A stretch of DNA of 64,000 nt from DASSQJ01 sp963773655 (GTDB lineage: Bacteria; Actinomycetota; Actinomycetes; Actinomycetales; Dermatophilaceae). Numbering within the stretch: position 1 is the stretch's first letter; each line of letters starts with the position of its first letter. The notes below the pieces were generated by a model. It was not told where the DNA came from and ran no database searches. It was given only the letters and a program-made list of their open reading frames with translations. Of this stretch, positions 52,339 to 60,066 are shown in pieces. The DNA is taken from the NCBI GenBank assembly GCA_963773655.1, contig CAVZBX010000006.1:186001-250000 (forward strand). The letters run 5' to 3'. Both the position numbers and the translations under genes were made by a program.

Positions 52339-52914
52339 TCAGCCGAGGCGGCCGCACCCCTCGAGCCGCCGTCGTGCGCTGCGGTCGCGGTGCAACCGGT
52401 CGAGGTCGACCGTCAGCGTGCCCGTGCCGCGGCCGGAGAGCGCCTCCTCGAAGGCGGCGGCGTAGTCGACGACGCCGTCGGGCCCGACGTGGAACTCGAC
52501 GACCTGGCGCGGCAGGTGGAGCAGCCGCATCGCGTACGCCGGCCCGGGCGGGATCCGCAGGGTGCGGGTGCGCGCCCCGAGCGGGTCGCGGCAGCCGCCC
52601 CAGAGCGGCAGCAGCGGCCGGGCCCGACCGGTGGGGTTGAAGGTGACGTCCAGGCCACGGACCCGCAGCGTGCCGGTTCCGCGGCCGGCGAGGACGTGCT
52701 CGAGGGTCGAGGGATAGTCGACGACCCCCTCGTCGGTGACGGAGAAGCGCACGTCGGAGGCGCGCCAGCGGGTCTGCTGGAAGACGAAGGCGCCCGCGGG
52801 CAGGCGCACCGAGGCGCCGTCGCGGGCCGAGCCGTCGACGAAGTGGGGCAGCTGGCCGGGGATCCAGAGCCACGGGTAGGACAGCTCGCTGGTGTCGATC
52901 CTGATCGTGTGCAT
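52339..52914 (-). CDS. Two-repeat protein of unknown function
   Basis: A 191-residue protein made of a tandem duplication. About residues 37-90 (RLPAGAFVFQQTRW, DEGVVDYPSTLEHVLAGRGTG, TLRV) match 120-172 (RIPPGPAYAMRL, PDGVVDYAAAFEEALSGRGTG, TLTV) with one gap. The N-terminus HTIRIDTSELSYPWLWIPGQ has several Trp. There are no signal peptide, helix or catalytic motifs I recognise. ATG at 52914 follows GAGGA by about 7 bases. It is divergent from the Cys-rich cassette across a CsoR-type operator, so copper control is possible. Confidence 0.75.
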   Translation of the reverse strand: MHTIRIDTSELSYPWLWIPGQLPHFVDGSARDGASVRLPAGAFVFQQTRWRASDVRFSVTDEGVVDYPSTLEHVLAGRGTGTLRVRGLDVTFNPTGRARPLLPLWGGCRDPLGARTRTLRIPPGPAYAMRLLHLPRQVVEFHVGPDGVVDYAAAFEEALSGRGTGTLTVDLDRLHRDRSARRRLEGCGRLG

Positions 52915-53000
52915 GAGCACGTCCTCGACGATGGTGGTGGTGGTGGCCTCGTGGTGAGGAGCGGCCCACCACGGCCCTGATACCTCCTGGCGGGGCCGAC

Positions 53001-53031
53001 TTGCAATACCCCTGGGGGTATTTGCTATTCT
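53001..53031 (+). promoter_or_regulatory. CsoR-type copper operator within a -35/-10 promoter
   Basis: AATACCCC-TG-GGGGTATT (53005-53022) is a perfect 8-2-8 inverted repeat with the same half-sites as the copA operator. It fills the spacer between TTGCAA (53001-53006) and TATTCT (53026-53031), a 19-base spacing. The downstream start (53069) has a GGAGG ribosome-binding site. The long spacer also leaves open a MerR-type activator, but the half-site is CsoR-like. Confidence 0.75.
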
Positions 53032-53068
53032 CGCCGGACGTCCTCGTCCCGATCCCGGAGGTACCGAC

Positions 53069-53227
53069 ATGTGCAGCCCCGCCCCCTGCTACTCCTGCGG
53101 CAAGACGACCTGGGCCGGGTGCGGCATGCACGTGGACCAGGTCATGGTCCACGTGCCCGCCGACGCCCGGTGCACCTGCCACGACGAGCCCGCTCGCCCG
53201 GCGCAGGGCTCCGCGTTCGGCCGGTGA
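53069..53227 (+). CDS. Small Cys-rich protein (CGKTTWAGCG type)
   Basis: A 52-residue protein with six cysteines (positions 2, 7, 10, 18, 35, 37) and three histidines (21, 28, 38): MCSPAPCYSCGKTTWAGCG, then MHVDQVMVHVPADARCTCHD. The CGKTTWAGCG core recurs, as I recall, in many short unnamed bacterial proteins. The Cys/His pattern suggests Zn or Cu binding. GGAGG lies 8 bases upstream, and a CsoR-type operator lies 47 bases upstream, pointing to metal-induced expression. The stop overlaps the next gene (GTGA). Confidence 0.85.
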   Translation: MCSPAPCYSCGKTTWAGCGMHVDQVMVHVPADARCTCHDEPARPAQGSAFGR

Positions 53228-53673
53228 CCCACGACACCGACCGCCGGTCCGGACCGTGGCAGGTGCCGGAGGTCGAGGCGCTCGCCTCCCTCCGGCCCTC
53301 CCGGCCGGCCCTGGTCGCGGGCCGGTGGTCGGCGCGCCACCTCGCCGCGCTGACCGTTCTGGCCCCCCTCGTGCTCTGGTGGTACCGCGCGTCGCTCCCC
53401 GCCGGGTTCGTACCGGGTACCGCCTGGTGGCTCGCCCTCGGTGCCGCCGCCCTGCTCGGCGCCGCTGCGCTGGCCACCTACGTGCCCGCGCCGCGGGTCG
53501 ACGGCCGCCGCACCCCCGGCCGGCCCTGTGGCGCGATGGCCGCCGTCCTCGTCGTGCTCGCGGCGATGACCCTCGGTGGTGCCGTGCCCTCGGTCCTCAG
53601 CGCCCTGCCGGCCCTGCTCCTCGGCGGCGCCGCGCTCGGCGCCCGCGTGCTCACCGCGGCCACCTGCCGCTGA
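53224..53673 (+). CDS. Small membrane protein coupled to the Cys-rich gene
   Basis: A 149-residue protein with a charged N-terminus (about 1-35) and three to four hydrophobic segments: LAALTVLAPLVLWWYRA, WWLALGAAALLGAAALATYV and a long AVLVVLAAMTLGGAVPS region continuing LSALPALLLGGAALGARV. Two Cys lie in the second half (RPCGAM, TATCR near the end). Its GTG overlaps the Cys-rich gene stop. The final residues fall at the point where oxidoreductase homology begins in another frame, so the 3' end may be truncated. I do not recognise the family. Confidence 0.7.
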   Translation: MTHDTDRRSGPWQVPEVEALASLRPSRPALVAGRWSARHLAALTVLAPLVLWWYRASLPAGFVPGTAWWLALGAAALLGAAALATYVPAPRVDGRRTPGRPCGAMAAVLVVLAAMTLGGAVPSVLSALPALLLGGAALGARVLTAATCR

Positions 53674-54571
53674 CCTGCTCGTCTCGAGCGACCACTGCTC
53701 CCCCTGGCTCACCGAGCAGGGCCACGCACCGTACGCCTGGACCGTGCTGGGCGCCGTCGCCCAAGCCACCTCCACCGTGCAGCTGGCCACCTACGTCACC
53801 TGCCCGACGATGCGCTACCACCCCGCCGTCGTGGCCCAGAAGGCCGCCACCCTGCGGCTGCTCGCCCAGGGGCGGTTCGTCCTCGGCCTCGGCAGCGGCG
53901 AGAACCTCAACGAGCACGTCGTCGGCCGCGGGTGGCCGGGGGTCGACACCCGGCAGGAGATGCTGGCCGAGGCGATCGAGGTCATCCGGCAGCTGCACAC
54001 CGGGGAGCTCGTCACCCACCGCGGTGAGCACTTCGACGTCGACGCCGCACGCATCTGGGACCTGCCCGAGGAGGGTGTCGAGATCGGCGTCGCCGTCAGC
54101 GGGCGGGACGGGATCGAACGCCTCGGCCCCCTCGCCGACCACCTCGTCGCCGTGGAGCCCGACCGTGGGCTCGTCGACGGCTGGAACGAGCTCGCCGGCT
54201 CCACCATCGGGTCCGGCGCCCGTGCCATCGGCCAGATCCCGGTGTGCTGGGACCCCTCGGAGGAGGCCGCGGTCGCCCGCGCCCACGAGCAGTTCCGGTG
54301 GTTCGCCGGCGGCTGGAAGGTCAACGCCGACCTCCCCACCCCGATGGGCTTCAGCGGGGCCACCCAGTTCGTGCGTCCCGAGGACGTGCGCGACTCGATC
54401 CCCTGCGGACCCGACCTCGACCGGGTGGTGGAGTCGGTCTCGGCCTTCTGGCAGGCCGGCTTCACCGACATCGCCCTCGTGCAGGTGGGGGGCGGCGAGC
54501 ACCAGCGCCGGTTCCTCGACGAGGCCGCGCCCGAGCTGCTCCAGCGGCTGCGGACGGCCGCCCCGGGCTGA
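53672..54571 (+). pseudogene. F420-dependent LLM-class oxidoreductase gene lacking its 5' end
   Basis: About 299 codons match the TIGR03557-type luciferase-like F420 oxidoreductases: SSDHCSPWLTEQGHAPYAW, LATYVTCPTMRYHPAVVAQ, RFVLGLGSGENLNEHVVGRGWP and EDVRDSIPCGPDLDR. The family's first 30 or so residues, the first strand and helix of the barrel with the MTRFGYKL-like start, are missing. Homology begins abruptly inside the stop codon region of the upstream membrane gene, and no in-frame upstream reading supplies the lost part. It is probably non-functional. Confidence 0.75.
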
Positions 54572-54584
54572 CCGGCCGCGGGCG

Positions 54585-55535
54585 TCAGTGCTGCCCGGCC
54601 GGCTCCCGCCGCAGCCGCCGCACCGCCTCGACGACGGTGACGACCACCGCACCGACGAGCAGCCCGGCCACGGCGGAGCCGATGGTGTTGACCACCCACC
54701 CGAGGACGCCGCCCAGCGCGCCGGTGGCGTCGTGCACGAGCTCCTCGAGGTGGTGCACCACGTCGTAGGGCGCGGGCCACCCCAGTTCCTCGGCGCCCAC
54801 GAGCAGGATGTGACCGCCCACCCAGAGCATCGCGACGACACCGACGGTCGACAGCGTCGCCAGCACCTTGGGCATCGCCCGGACCAGGGCCTGTCCGATG
54901 CGCTGGGTCCGCTCCGACTCCCGCTGGGTGAGCAGCAGGCCGACATCGTCCATCTTCACGATGAGCGCGACGACGCCGTACACGAGGGCGGTGACGAGCA
55001 CCGCGACGACCACGAGGACGAGCGCCCGGGTGAGCAGCGGCTCCGAGGCGACGTCGTTCAGGGCGATGACCATGATCTCGGCCGAGAGGATGAGGTCGGT
55101 GCGCACCGCGCCGCGCACCACCTTCTCCTCGGCCTCGGGCCCCTCGACCGCGGCGGGGGCATCGTGCCCGTCGTCGTGGTGGGCCAGCTTCTCCCAGACC
55201 TTCTCGGCGCCCTCGAAGCACAGGTAGGTGCCGCCGAGCATGAGGATGGGGGTGAGCAGCCAGGGGATGAACTCGCTGAGCAGCAGCGCCACCGGCAGGA
55301 TGATGAGCAGCTTGTTGCGGATGGAGCCGACCGCGATCCGCTTGACGATCGGCAGCTCGCGCTCGGCCGCCACGCCGTGGACGTAGCGGGGGGTGACCGC
55401 CGTGTCGTCGACGACCACCCCGGCAGCCTTGGCGCTGGCGCGCCCGGCGGCGGCACCGACGTCGTCGACGGAGGCGGCGGCGAGCTTGGCGAGCGCCGCG
55501 ATGTCGTCGAGCAGGGCGACGAGCCCTCCGGCCAT
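54585..55535 (-). CDS. DUF808 family membrane protein
   Basis: A 316-residue membrane protein of the DUF808 (YedI-like) family. It starts MAGGLVALLDDIAALAKLAAASVDDVGAAAGRASAKAAGVVVDD, then VKRIAVGSIRNKLLIILP, GTYLCFEGAEKVWEKL, AVRTDLILSAEIMVIAL and a C-terminal helix pair. Function is unknown. It is convergent with the oxidoreductase remnant (13-base gap). Confidence 0.92.
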   Translation of the reverse strand: MAGGLVALLDDIAALAKLAAASVDDVGAAAGRASAKAAGVVVDDTAVTPRYVHGVAAERELPIVKRIAVGSIRNKLLIILPVALLLSEFIPWLLTPILMLGGTYLCFEGAEKVWEKLAHHDDGHDAPAAVEGPEAEEKVVRGAVRTDLILSAEIMVIALNDVASEPLLTRALVLVVVAVLVTALVYGVVALIVKMDDVGLLLTQRESERTQRIGQALVRAMPKVLATLSTVGVVAMLWVGGHILLVGAEELGWPAPYDVVHHLEELVHDATGALGGVLGWVVNTIGSAVAGLLVGAVVVTVVEAVRRLRREPAGQH

Positions 55536-55586
55536 GGGGTCCTCCGGGGTGCGGGTACCGGGCGGCCCTCGCCCGGGGACCCCAAC

Positions 55587-55832
55587 CTAGGCGTGGGCGG
55601 CGACGTCGTCGAGCACCTGGTCGAGGGTGGCGTAGAGCGTCGTGTGCGACAGCGTGGCGAGGCGGCTGCAGAGCCGCACCGGGGTGTGCCGGCACAGACA
55701 GGCCGCGATGAGGTCGTCCTGGCGCGCCGGGAACGGGTGCTCACCCAGCGCCGCCCGGAGGTCGGCGAGGTCCTGCTCGAGCGACGGGTCCCCGTCGTGC
55801 CCGTGGACGGTGCGCGGCTCGACCACCGTCAT
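55587..55832 (-). CDS. Small DUF2795-like protein behind a SigB/SigF-type promoter
   Basis: An 81-residue helical protein: DLADLRAALGEHPFPARQDDLIAACLCRHTPVRLCSRLATLSHTTLYATLDQVLDDVAAH. The xxPARQDDLI pattern followed by LATLxxTTLYATLDQVLDDV resembles DUF2795 domains, which bind nothing known. Three Cys are present. A consensus general-stress promoter lies about 57 bases upstream, and the sigma factor gene that could recognise it is divergent from it. Confidence 0.75.
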   Translation of the reverse strand: MTVVEPRTVHGHDGDPSLEQDLADLRAALGEHPFPARQDDLIAACLCRHTPVRLCSRLATLSHTTLYATLDQVLDDVAAHA

Positions 55833-55888
55833 CCCGGCATCCCTCCCCTGTGCCGAACTGAGACCGCTCCCTTGCGGTCGCGGCGACA

Positions 55889-55915
55889 GTACCCGCCGGC
55901 GGGGGCGGTAAAACC
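55889..55915 (-). promoter_or_regulatory. SigB/SigF-type promoter (GGTTT-N16-GGGTAC)
   Basis: On the minus strand GGTTT (55915-55911) is followed by 16 bases and GGGTAC (55894-55889). This matches the actinobacterial SigF/SigB consensus GGWWT-N16/17-GGGTAY. It would start transcription about 50 bases before the 81-residue gene. The other half of the 200-base gap, towards the sigma factor gene, shows no clear promoter. Confidence 0.75.
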
Positions 55916-56032
55916 TCGTCGTCGCCGAAAGCCCGCAGGCGGCGGTGTGGCCGGTAGCGTCGCGGACGACCCATCAGGGTCGCGGTGGTCGAGACCAGTG
56001 CCAACCGTCTTCACCGGACGAGAGGCACCTTC

Positions 56033-56848
56033 GTGACGACCATCCCCCTGCCCACGCCGACCGAGCGCCTCGGCGAGGCCGGCCGGGCACCGGAGCACCC
56101 CGACCTCGCCCTCGAGGACCTGCTCGAGCGCCTTGCCGACGACCCGTCCGCGGAGGAGCGCGCCCGGCTGGTCGACGCCGCCGTGCGGACCGCGCTCCCC
56201 CTCGCCGACACGCTGGCCCGCCGGTACGGCGGCCGCGGGATCGACGCCGACGACCTGCAGCAGGTGGCGCGCACCGCCCTCGTCGCGGCGGTGCAGCGCT
56301 ACCGCCCCGGCAGCGGGCGCGGGTTCGAGGCCTTCGCCGTCCCCACCATCCGGGGTGAGCTCAAGCGGCACTTCCGCGACTGCGGGTGGGCGGTGCGCCC
56401 GCCCCGCCGCCTCCAGGAGCTGCGGGCGGAGCTCACCTCCGCAGAAGAGGCACTCCAGCACCGGCTGGGCCGGTCGGTCACCGACGCCGAGCTCGCCGAC
56501 GTCCTGCGCTGTGCGGCCGCTGACGTCGAGGACGCGCGGCGGTGCAGCAGCGGCTACCGGCCCGGCTCCCTCGACGCCCCCACACCGACCGGTGAGACGG
56601 TCGCCGCCACCCTCGCCGACGACGAGGACGACCCCTACGGCCGCTGCGACCTCCGGGCCACGGTGCGCGCCGAGGTGGCCCGGCTCAGCCCGCGGGAGCG
56701 CCTCATCCTCGACCTCCGGTTCCGGGAGGAACGCACCCAGAGCGAGATCGGCGAGGTGCTCGGCGTGAGCCAGATGCAGGTGTCGCGGCTGCTCGCCGCG
56801 ATCCTGGACCGTCTCGGCGTGGCGCTGGGGGTGCGCACGGCCGCCTGA
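56033..56848 (+). CDS. SigB/SigF-family (group 3) RNA polymerase sigma factor
   Basis: A 271-residue sigma factor with region 2 (LVDAAVRTALPLADTLARRYGGRGIDADDLQQVARTALVAAVQRY, FEAFAVPTIRGELKRHFRD, then WAVRPPRRLQEL), region 3 (LTSAEEALQHRLGRSVTDAELADVL) and region 4 (LSPRERLILDLRFREERTQSEIGEVLGVSQMQVSRLLAAIL). This is the general-stress/sporulation class that reads GGGTAY promoters. GTG at 56033 is preceded by GAGAGG at 8 bases; a GTG at 55985 is in frame but has no such site. No anti-sigma gene is adjacent. Confidence 0.92.
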   Translation: MTTIPLPTPTERLGEAGRAPEHPDLALEDLLERLADDPSAEERARLVDAAVRTALPLADTLARRYGGRGIDADDLQQVARTALVAAVQRYRPGSGRGFEAFAVPTIRGELKRHFRDCGWAVRPPRRLQELRAELTSAEEALQHRLGRSVTDAELADVLRCAAADVEDARRCSSGYRPGSLDAPTPTGETVAATLADDEDDPYGRCDLRATVRAEVARLSPRERLILDLRFREERTQSEIGEVLGVSQMQVSRLLAAILDRLGVALGVRTAA

Positions 56849-56858
56849 GCCGACGCGG

Positions 56859-56864
56859 TACCGT
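56859..56864 (+). promoter_or_regulatory. -10 box for leaderless serine hydrolase gene
   Basis: TACCGT ends 7 bases before the ATG at 56872, in the 23-base gap after the sigma factor gene. The hydrolase may therefore have its own start. Confidence 0.5.
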
Positions 56865-56871
56865 CGCGCCC

Positions 56872-58227
56872 ATGCGCTGGCTGGGCCGGATCCTCATGGG
56901 GCTGCTGCTCCTCCTCGTCGTCGGGGGCGTCTGGGGCTACCAGCACTGGAAGCCGCTGCTGCGCACGGGCACCGGCTACGCCGCGCACAACGCCTGCGCG
57001 CTCACCTACGTCGCGGGGCGCGAGAACCCCGAGACCGACCAGCCGCCCAACCCCCTGGTGCCCTACCTCACGGGCTACGACAACCGCGCCGGCCGGTCCT
57101 CGGCCGCCGCCGTGCTCTGGGTGCTCGCCAAGCAGCACGCGTACTTCACGCCGGGCTACGGCTGCACGGTCGCCGAGGAACGGCCGAGCGGCTTCGGCCG
57201 CGCCACGCCCGTGGAGAGCGATCCCAACCCCCTCTCCGACGCACCGGCCCCCGAGATGACGCCCGAGGTCGCCGAGGCCCTCGCGCGGGCGTTCGGCGAC
57301 GACCTCACCGCCGACGGCAAGGCCACGCTCGGCACCCGTGCCGTCGTCGTGCTGCGTGCCGGGGAGCTCGTCGGCGAGCGCTACGCCGAGGGCTTCGAGG
57401 CCTCGACACCCCAGCTCGGCTGGTCGATGTCGAAGAGCGTCGCCAACCTCCTGGTCGGCCGGTACGCCCTCGAGCGGTCCTTCACCCTCGACGACTCCGG
57501 CCTGCGCCCGGAGTGGACCGACGACCGGGCCGCGATCACCCTCGACCAGCTGATGCGGATGACGAGCGGGCTGGAGTGGGACGAGACCTACAGCCTGGGC
57601 ACGCCGATCACCCGGATGCTCTTCGAGGAACCCGACATGGCGGCCTACGCCGCGAGCCAGCCGCTCGCGCACGCGCCGGGCACGTACCAGCAGTACTCGA
57701 GCGGCTCCACGAACATCCTCTGCGACTGGCTCACCGGGCTCCCCGACGTGCCCGACACCGACTTCCCCCGCACCCGGCTGTTCGCGCCGCTCGGCCTGTC
57801 GACGGCCGTGTGGGAGCCGGACGCCTCGGGCACCCCGGTGTGCTCCTCGTACCTGTGGGCCACGCCGCGCGACTGGGCGGCGATCGGCCAGTTCGCGCTG
57901 CAGGACGGCCGCTGGGGCGAGGACCGGCTGCTCCCCGAGGGCTGGATGGAGCGCTCCACCACGGCCACCGAGGTCACCCAGAGCGAGGAGCAGGGCTACG
58001 CCGCCGGGTGGTGGGTCAACCAGAGGGCCGACGGCAGCCTGGTGAACCCCGCCCTCCCCGACGACGCGTACTGGGCCTCGGGCCACGACGGGCAGCGACT
58101 CTACGTCGTGCCGTCCTCGCGCCTGGTCGTGCTGCGGATGGGCTTCACGCCGGAGCTGGAGTCCGAGGACTGGCGCACCGACCGGCTGGTCGCCGACCTC
58201 GTGGCCATCGGCGACCAGAGCGGCTAG
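56872..58227 (+). CDS. Membrane-anchored serine hydrolase (beta-lactamase/class C type)
   Basis: A 451-residue protein with one N-terminal helix (about 5-22) as anchor or uncleaved signal. The class C hydrolase domain has the SxxK motif GWSMSKSVANLL (S185, K188), a YSSG motif in the YxN position and GHDGQ replacing the usual KTG/HTG box. Several Cys are spaced through the N-terminal part and around CSSYLWATPRDW. Such proteins are often esterases, amidases or DD-peptidase-like rather than true beta-lactamases. It overlaps the convergent DUF2510 gene by 4 bases. Confidence 0.9.
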   Translation: MRWLGRILMGLLLLLVVGGVWGYQHWKPLLRTGTGYAAHNACALTYVAGRENPETDQPPNPLVPYLTGYDNRAGRSSAAAVLWVLAKQHAYFTPGYGCTVAEERPSGFGRATPVESDPNPLSDAPAPEMTPEVAEALARAFGDDLTADGKATLGTRAVVVLRAGELVGERYAEGFEASTPQLGWSMSKSVANLLVGRYALERSFTLDDSGLRPEWTDDRAAITLDQLMRMTSGLEWDETYSLGTPITRMLFEEPDMAAYAASQPLAHAPGTYQQYSSGSTNILCDWLTGLPDVPDTDFPRTRLFAPLGLSTAVWEPDASGTPVCSSYLWATPRDWAAIGQFALQDGRWGEDRLLPEGWMERSTTATEVTQSEEQGYAAGWWVNQRADGSLVNPALPDDAYWASGHDGQRLYVVPSSRLVVLRMGFTPELESEDWRTDRLVADLVAIGDQSG

Positions 58228-59090
58228 AACGTGGGCGTCACCGTCACCCGGTCGACGCCGGAGACGTCGCCGAAGAGCGGCACGCACGCGACGTCGGCGG
58301 TCGTGGAGCCCTCGCCCGCCGGGGCACCGGAGCAGAACGTCTCGACCGTGCCGTCCGGACCCTCGAGCGACATCGAGAAGGCGATCGGCAGGCCGGACCC
58401 GTCGGTGTAGGTGGCCGTCATCCCACTCACCTCCGAGGCGAACCGGCCCGGCTCGATGGTCCAGCCGGGTGCGACGGTGGCCCGCGGCAGCTCGAAGCCG
58501 TCCCCGACGCCCACCTCCACCGGCTCGCCCCCGAGGGTCGGCAGCTCGGTCGGCAGGTCGCTCGGCAGCTCGGTGGGGACCTCGGTGGGCAGCGTGGTCG
58601 GGAAGGTGGTCTCGATCTGCCGGCTCACCTCGTCGGCAGCCTGCCGGAAGAGGAAGATCCCGACGACGACGGCGATGAGCAGGATGACGAGGCCCACGGC
58701 GGCGGCGATGAGGCAGCCCTTCGCCGCGCCGCTCATCCCCTGCTTCTGCGGCGGCGGGTAGGCCCCGTAGCCGGGGCTGCCGTAGCCGGACCCGGGGACG
58801 CCGCCGCCCCCGGAGGGGTACGAGTACTGCTGCGGCGCGGGGTAGCCGGGCCCGGGGGGCGGCGCGTAGCCGCCCGCCCCCCGGTCGGCGGGCGGCTGGC
58901 TGGGCAGCTGCTGGGTGCGGTCGACGTCGAGGGTCTGGGTGTGGTCGGAGCCGGGGTCCCAGCCGTCGTCGGCGGGGGGCGCCGTCGGGTCCTCCGACAG
59001 CGGCCGGCGGTACTGCTCGGTCCACTGCTGGCCGTCCCACCACCGCTCACGGCCGTCCGGCTGCAGGTGCCAGCCCGGGGGTGCGCTCAT
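58224..59090 (-). CDS. DUF2510 single-pass membrane protein
   Basis: A 288-residue protein. The N-terminus has the DUF2510 motif PPGWHLQPDGRERWWDGQQWT, then a Pro/Gly/Tyr-rich linker, one membrane helix (about 128-152, LIAAAVGLVILLIAVVVGIFLF) and a Pro/Thr/Leu repeat stalk with repeats of PTELPT type. An extracellular domain follows with a Cys pair (ETFCSG, DVACVP). Function is unknown; DUF2510 is widespread in actinobacterial membrane proteins. A GGAGGAGGG stretch precedes the ATG at 59090. Confidence 0.87.
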   Translation of the reverse strand: MSAPPGWHLQPDGRERWWDGQQWTEQYRRPLSEDPTAPPADDGWDPGSDHTQTLDVDRTQQLPSQPPADRGAGGYAPPPGPGYPAPQQYSYPSGGGGVPGSGYGSPGYGAYPPPQKQGMSGAAKGCLIAAAVGLVILLIAVVVGIFLFRQAADEVSRQIETTFPTTLPTEVPTELPSDLPTELPTLGGEPVEVGVGDGFELPRATVAPGWTIEPGRFASEVSGMTATYTDGSGLPIAFSMSLEGPDGTVETFCSGAPAGEGSTTADVACVPLFGDVSGVDRVTVTPTF

Positions 59091-59164
59091 CGCCCGTCCC
59101 TCCTCCGCCCGGCGGCGGTCGCCGGTCACGCTCCACAGGTTAGGCGCAGGGCGGCGTCGACTGG

Positions 59165-59170
59165 CAGGCT
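59165..59170 (+). promoter_or_regulatory. -10 box for leaderless GNAT-like gene
   Basis: CAGGCT ends 6 bases before the GTG at 59177, without a ribosome-binding site. Confidence 0.4.
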
Positions 59171-59176
59171 GGTCCG

Positions 59177-59476
59177 GTGGCCGAGGTCGAGGTGAGGTTC
59201 AACGAGCAGCGGCGCCGCTGGGAGGGCTGGGTCGACGGCGAGCTCGCCGGCAAGTCCTACATGCGGCGCACGGACGGCGTCGCGGTCTTCTGGCACACCG
59301 AGGTCGACGACCGGTTCGAGGGCCTCGGGGTGGGCAGCACGATCGCCCGCACGGCCCTGGACGCCGTCGCCGCCGAGGGCAGCACCCGGGTGCGGCCGGA
59401 CTGCCCGTTCATCCGGGGCTGGATCGAGCGCCACCCCCGGTACCAGCACCTCGTCGAGGACCGGGCGCACGGGTGA
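59177..59476 (+). CDS. YjdJ-type short GNAT N-acetyltransferase
   Basis: A 99-residue protein of the small Gcn5-related family: FNEQRRRWEGWVDGELAGKSYMRR, then EVDDRFEGLGVGSTIARTALDAVAAEG (acetyl-CoA loop) and the signature CPFIRGWIERHPRYQHLV. Members resemble human NAT-like YjdJ proteins that may acetylate or bind acyl-CoA. It starts with GTG and overlaps the next gene (GTGA). Confidence 0.9.
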   Translation: MAEVEVRFNEQRRRWEGWVDGELAGKSYMRRTDGVAVFWHTEVDDRFEGLGVGSTIARTALDAVAAEGSTRVRPDCPFIRGWIERHPRYQHLVEDRAHG

Positions 59477-59991
59477 GCGCGGCGGCCGGCACCCGCGTGG
59501 TCGTCCTCGCCGACACGCACCTGCCGCGGCGGGCCCGCGACCTCCCTCCGCAGGTGTGGGACGCCGTCGGACGCGCCGAACTCGTCGTCCACGCCGGTGA
59601 CTGGGTCGACGTGGCGACGCTCGACCGGCTCGAGTCGCGCAGCCGCCGCCTCCTCGCCTGTTGGGGCAACAACGACGGCACCGAGCTGCGGGCCCGGCTG
59701 CCGGAGGTGGCGCGGGCCACGGTCGAGGGAGTGCGGGTGGCGGTGGTCCACGAGACCGGCGGCCGTCAGGGTCGCGAGCGGCGGATGCGGGCGGCGTACC
59801 CCGACACCGACCTGCTCGTCTTCGGGCACAGCCACATCCCGTGGGACACCACCCACGAGGGCCTGCGGCTGCTCAACCCCGGCTCCCCCACCGACCGGCG
59901 CCGCGAGCCCTCCTGCACCTACGTGACGCTGCGCCTCGCCGACGGCCGGGTCCACGACGTGCAGCTGCACCGCCTGCCGCGCCGCGCCTGA
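59473..59991 (+). CDS. YfcE/MJ0936-type metallophosphoesterase
   Basis: A 172-residue calcineurin-fold phosphodiesterase with the metal-binding VVLADTHLPRR (D and H), HAGDWVD, WGNNDGTE, VVHETGG and VFGHSHIPW motifs. These are the five blocks of the family; the second usual Asn-Cys is present as GNND. It probably cleaves phosphodiesters or is a general phosphatase. Translation is coupled to the GNAT-like gene. The 75-base gap to the nuclease-family gene holds no clear feature. Confidence 0.92.
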   Translation: MSAAAGTRVVVLADTHLPRRARDLPPQVWDAVGRAELVVHAGDWVDVATLDRLESRSRRLLACWGNNDGTELRARLPEVARATVEGVRVAVVHETGGRQGRERRMRAAYPDTDLLVFGHSHIPWDTTHEGLRLLNPGSPTDRRREPSCTYVTLRLADGRVHDVQLHRLPRRA

Positions 59992-60066
59992 CGGGGGCCC
60001 GTTCGGGGCATTGCCACCCGGTCGCCCGGTGTGCAGGATGTGCACATTCTCGACGAGGAGACGACC

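Noticed and set aside
53001..53031. MerR/CueR-type activator site at the 53 kb promoter
   Set aside because: The 19-base spacer would fit, but the half-sites are the ATACCCC type shared with the copA operator, and no merR-like gene is nearby; CsoR is preferred.
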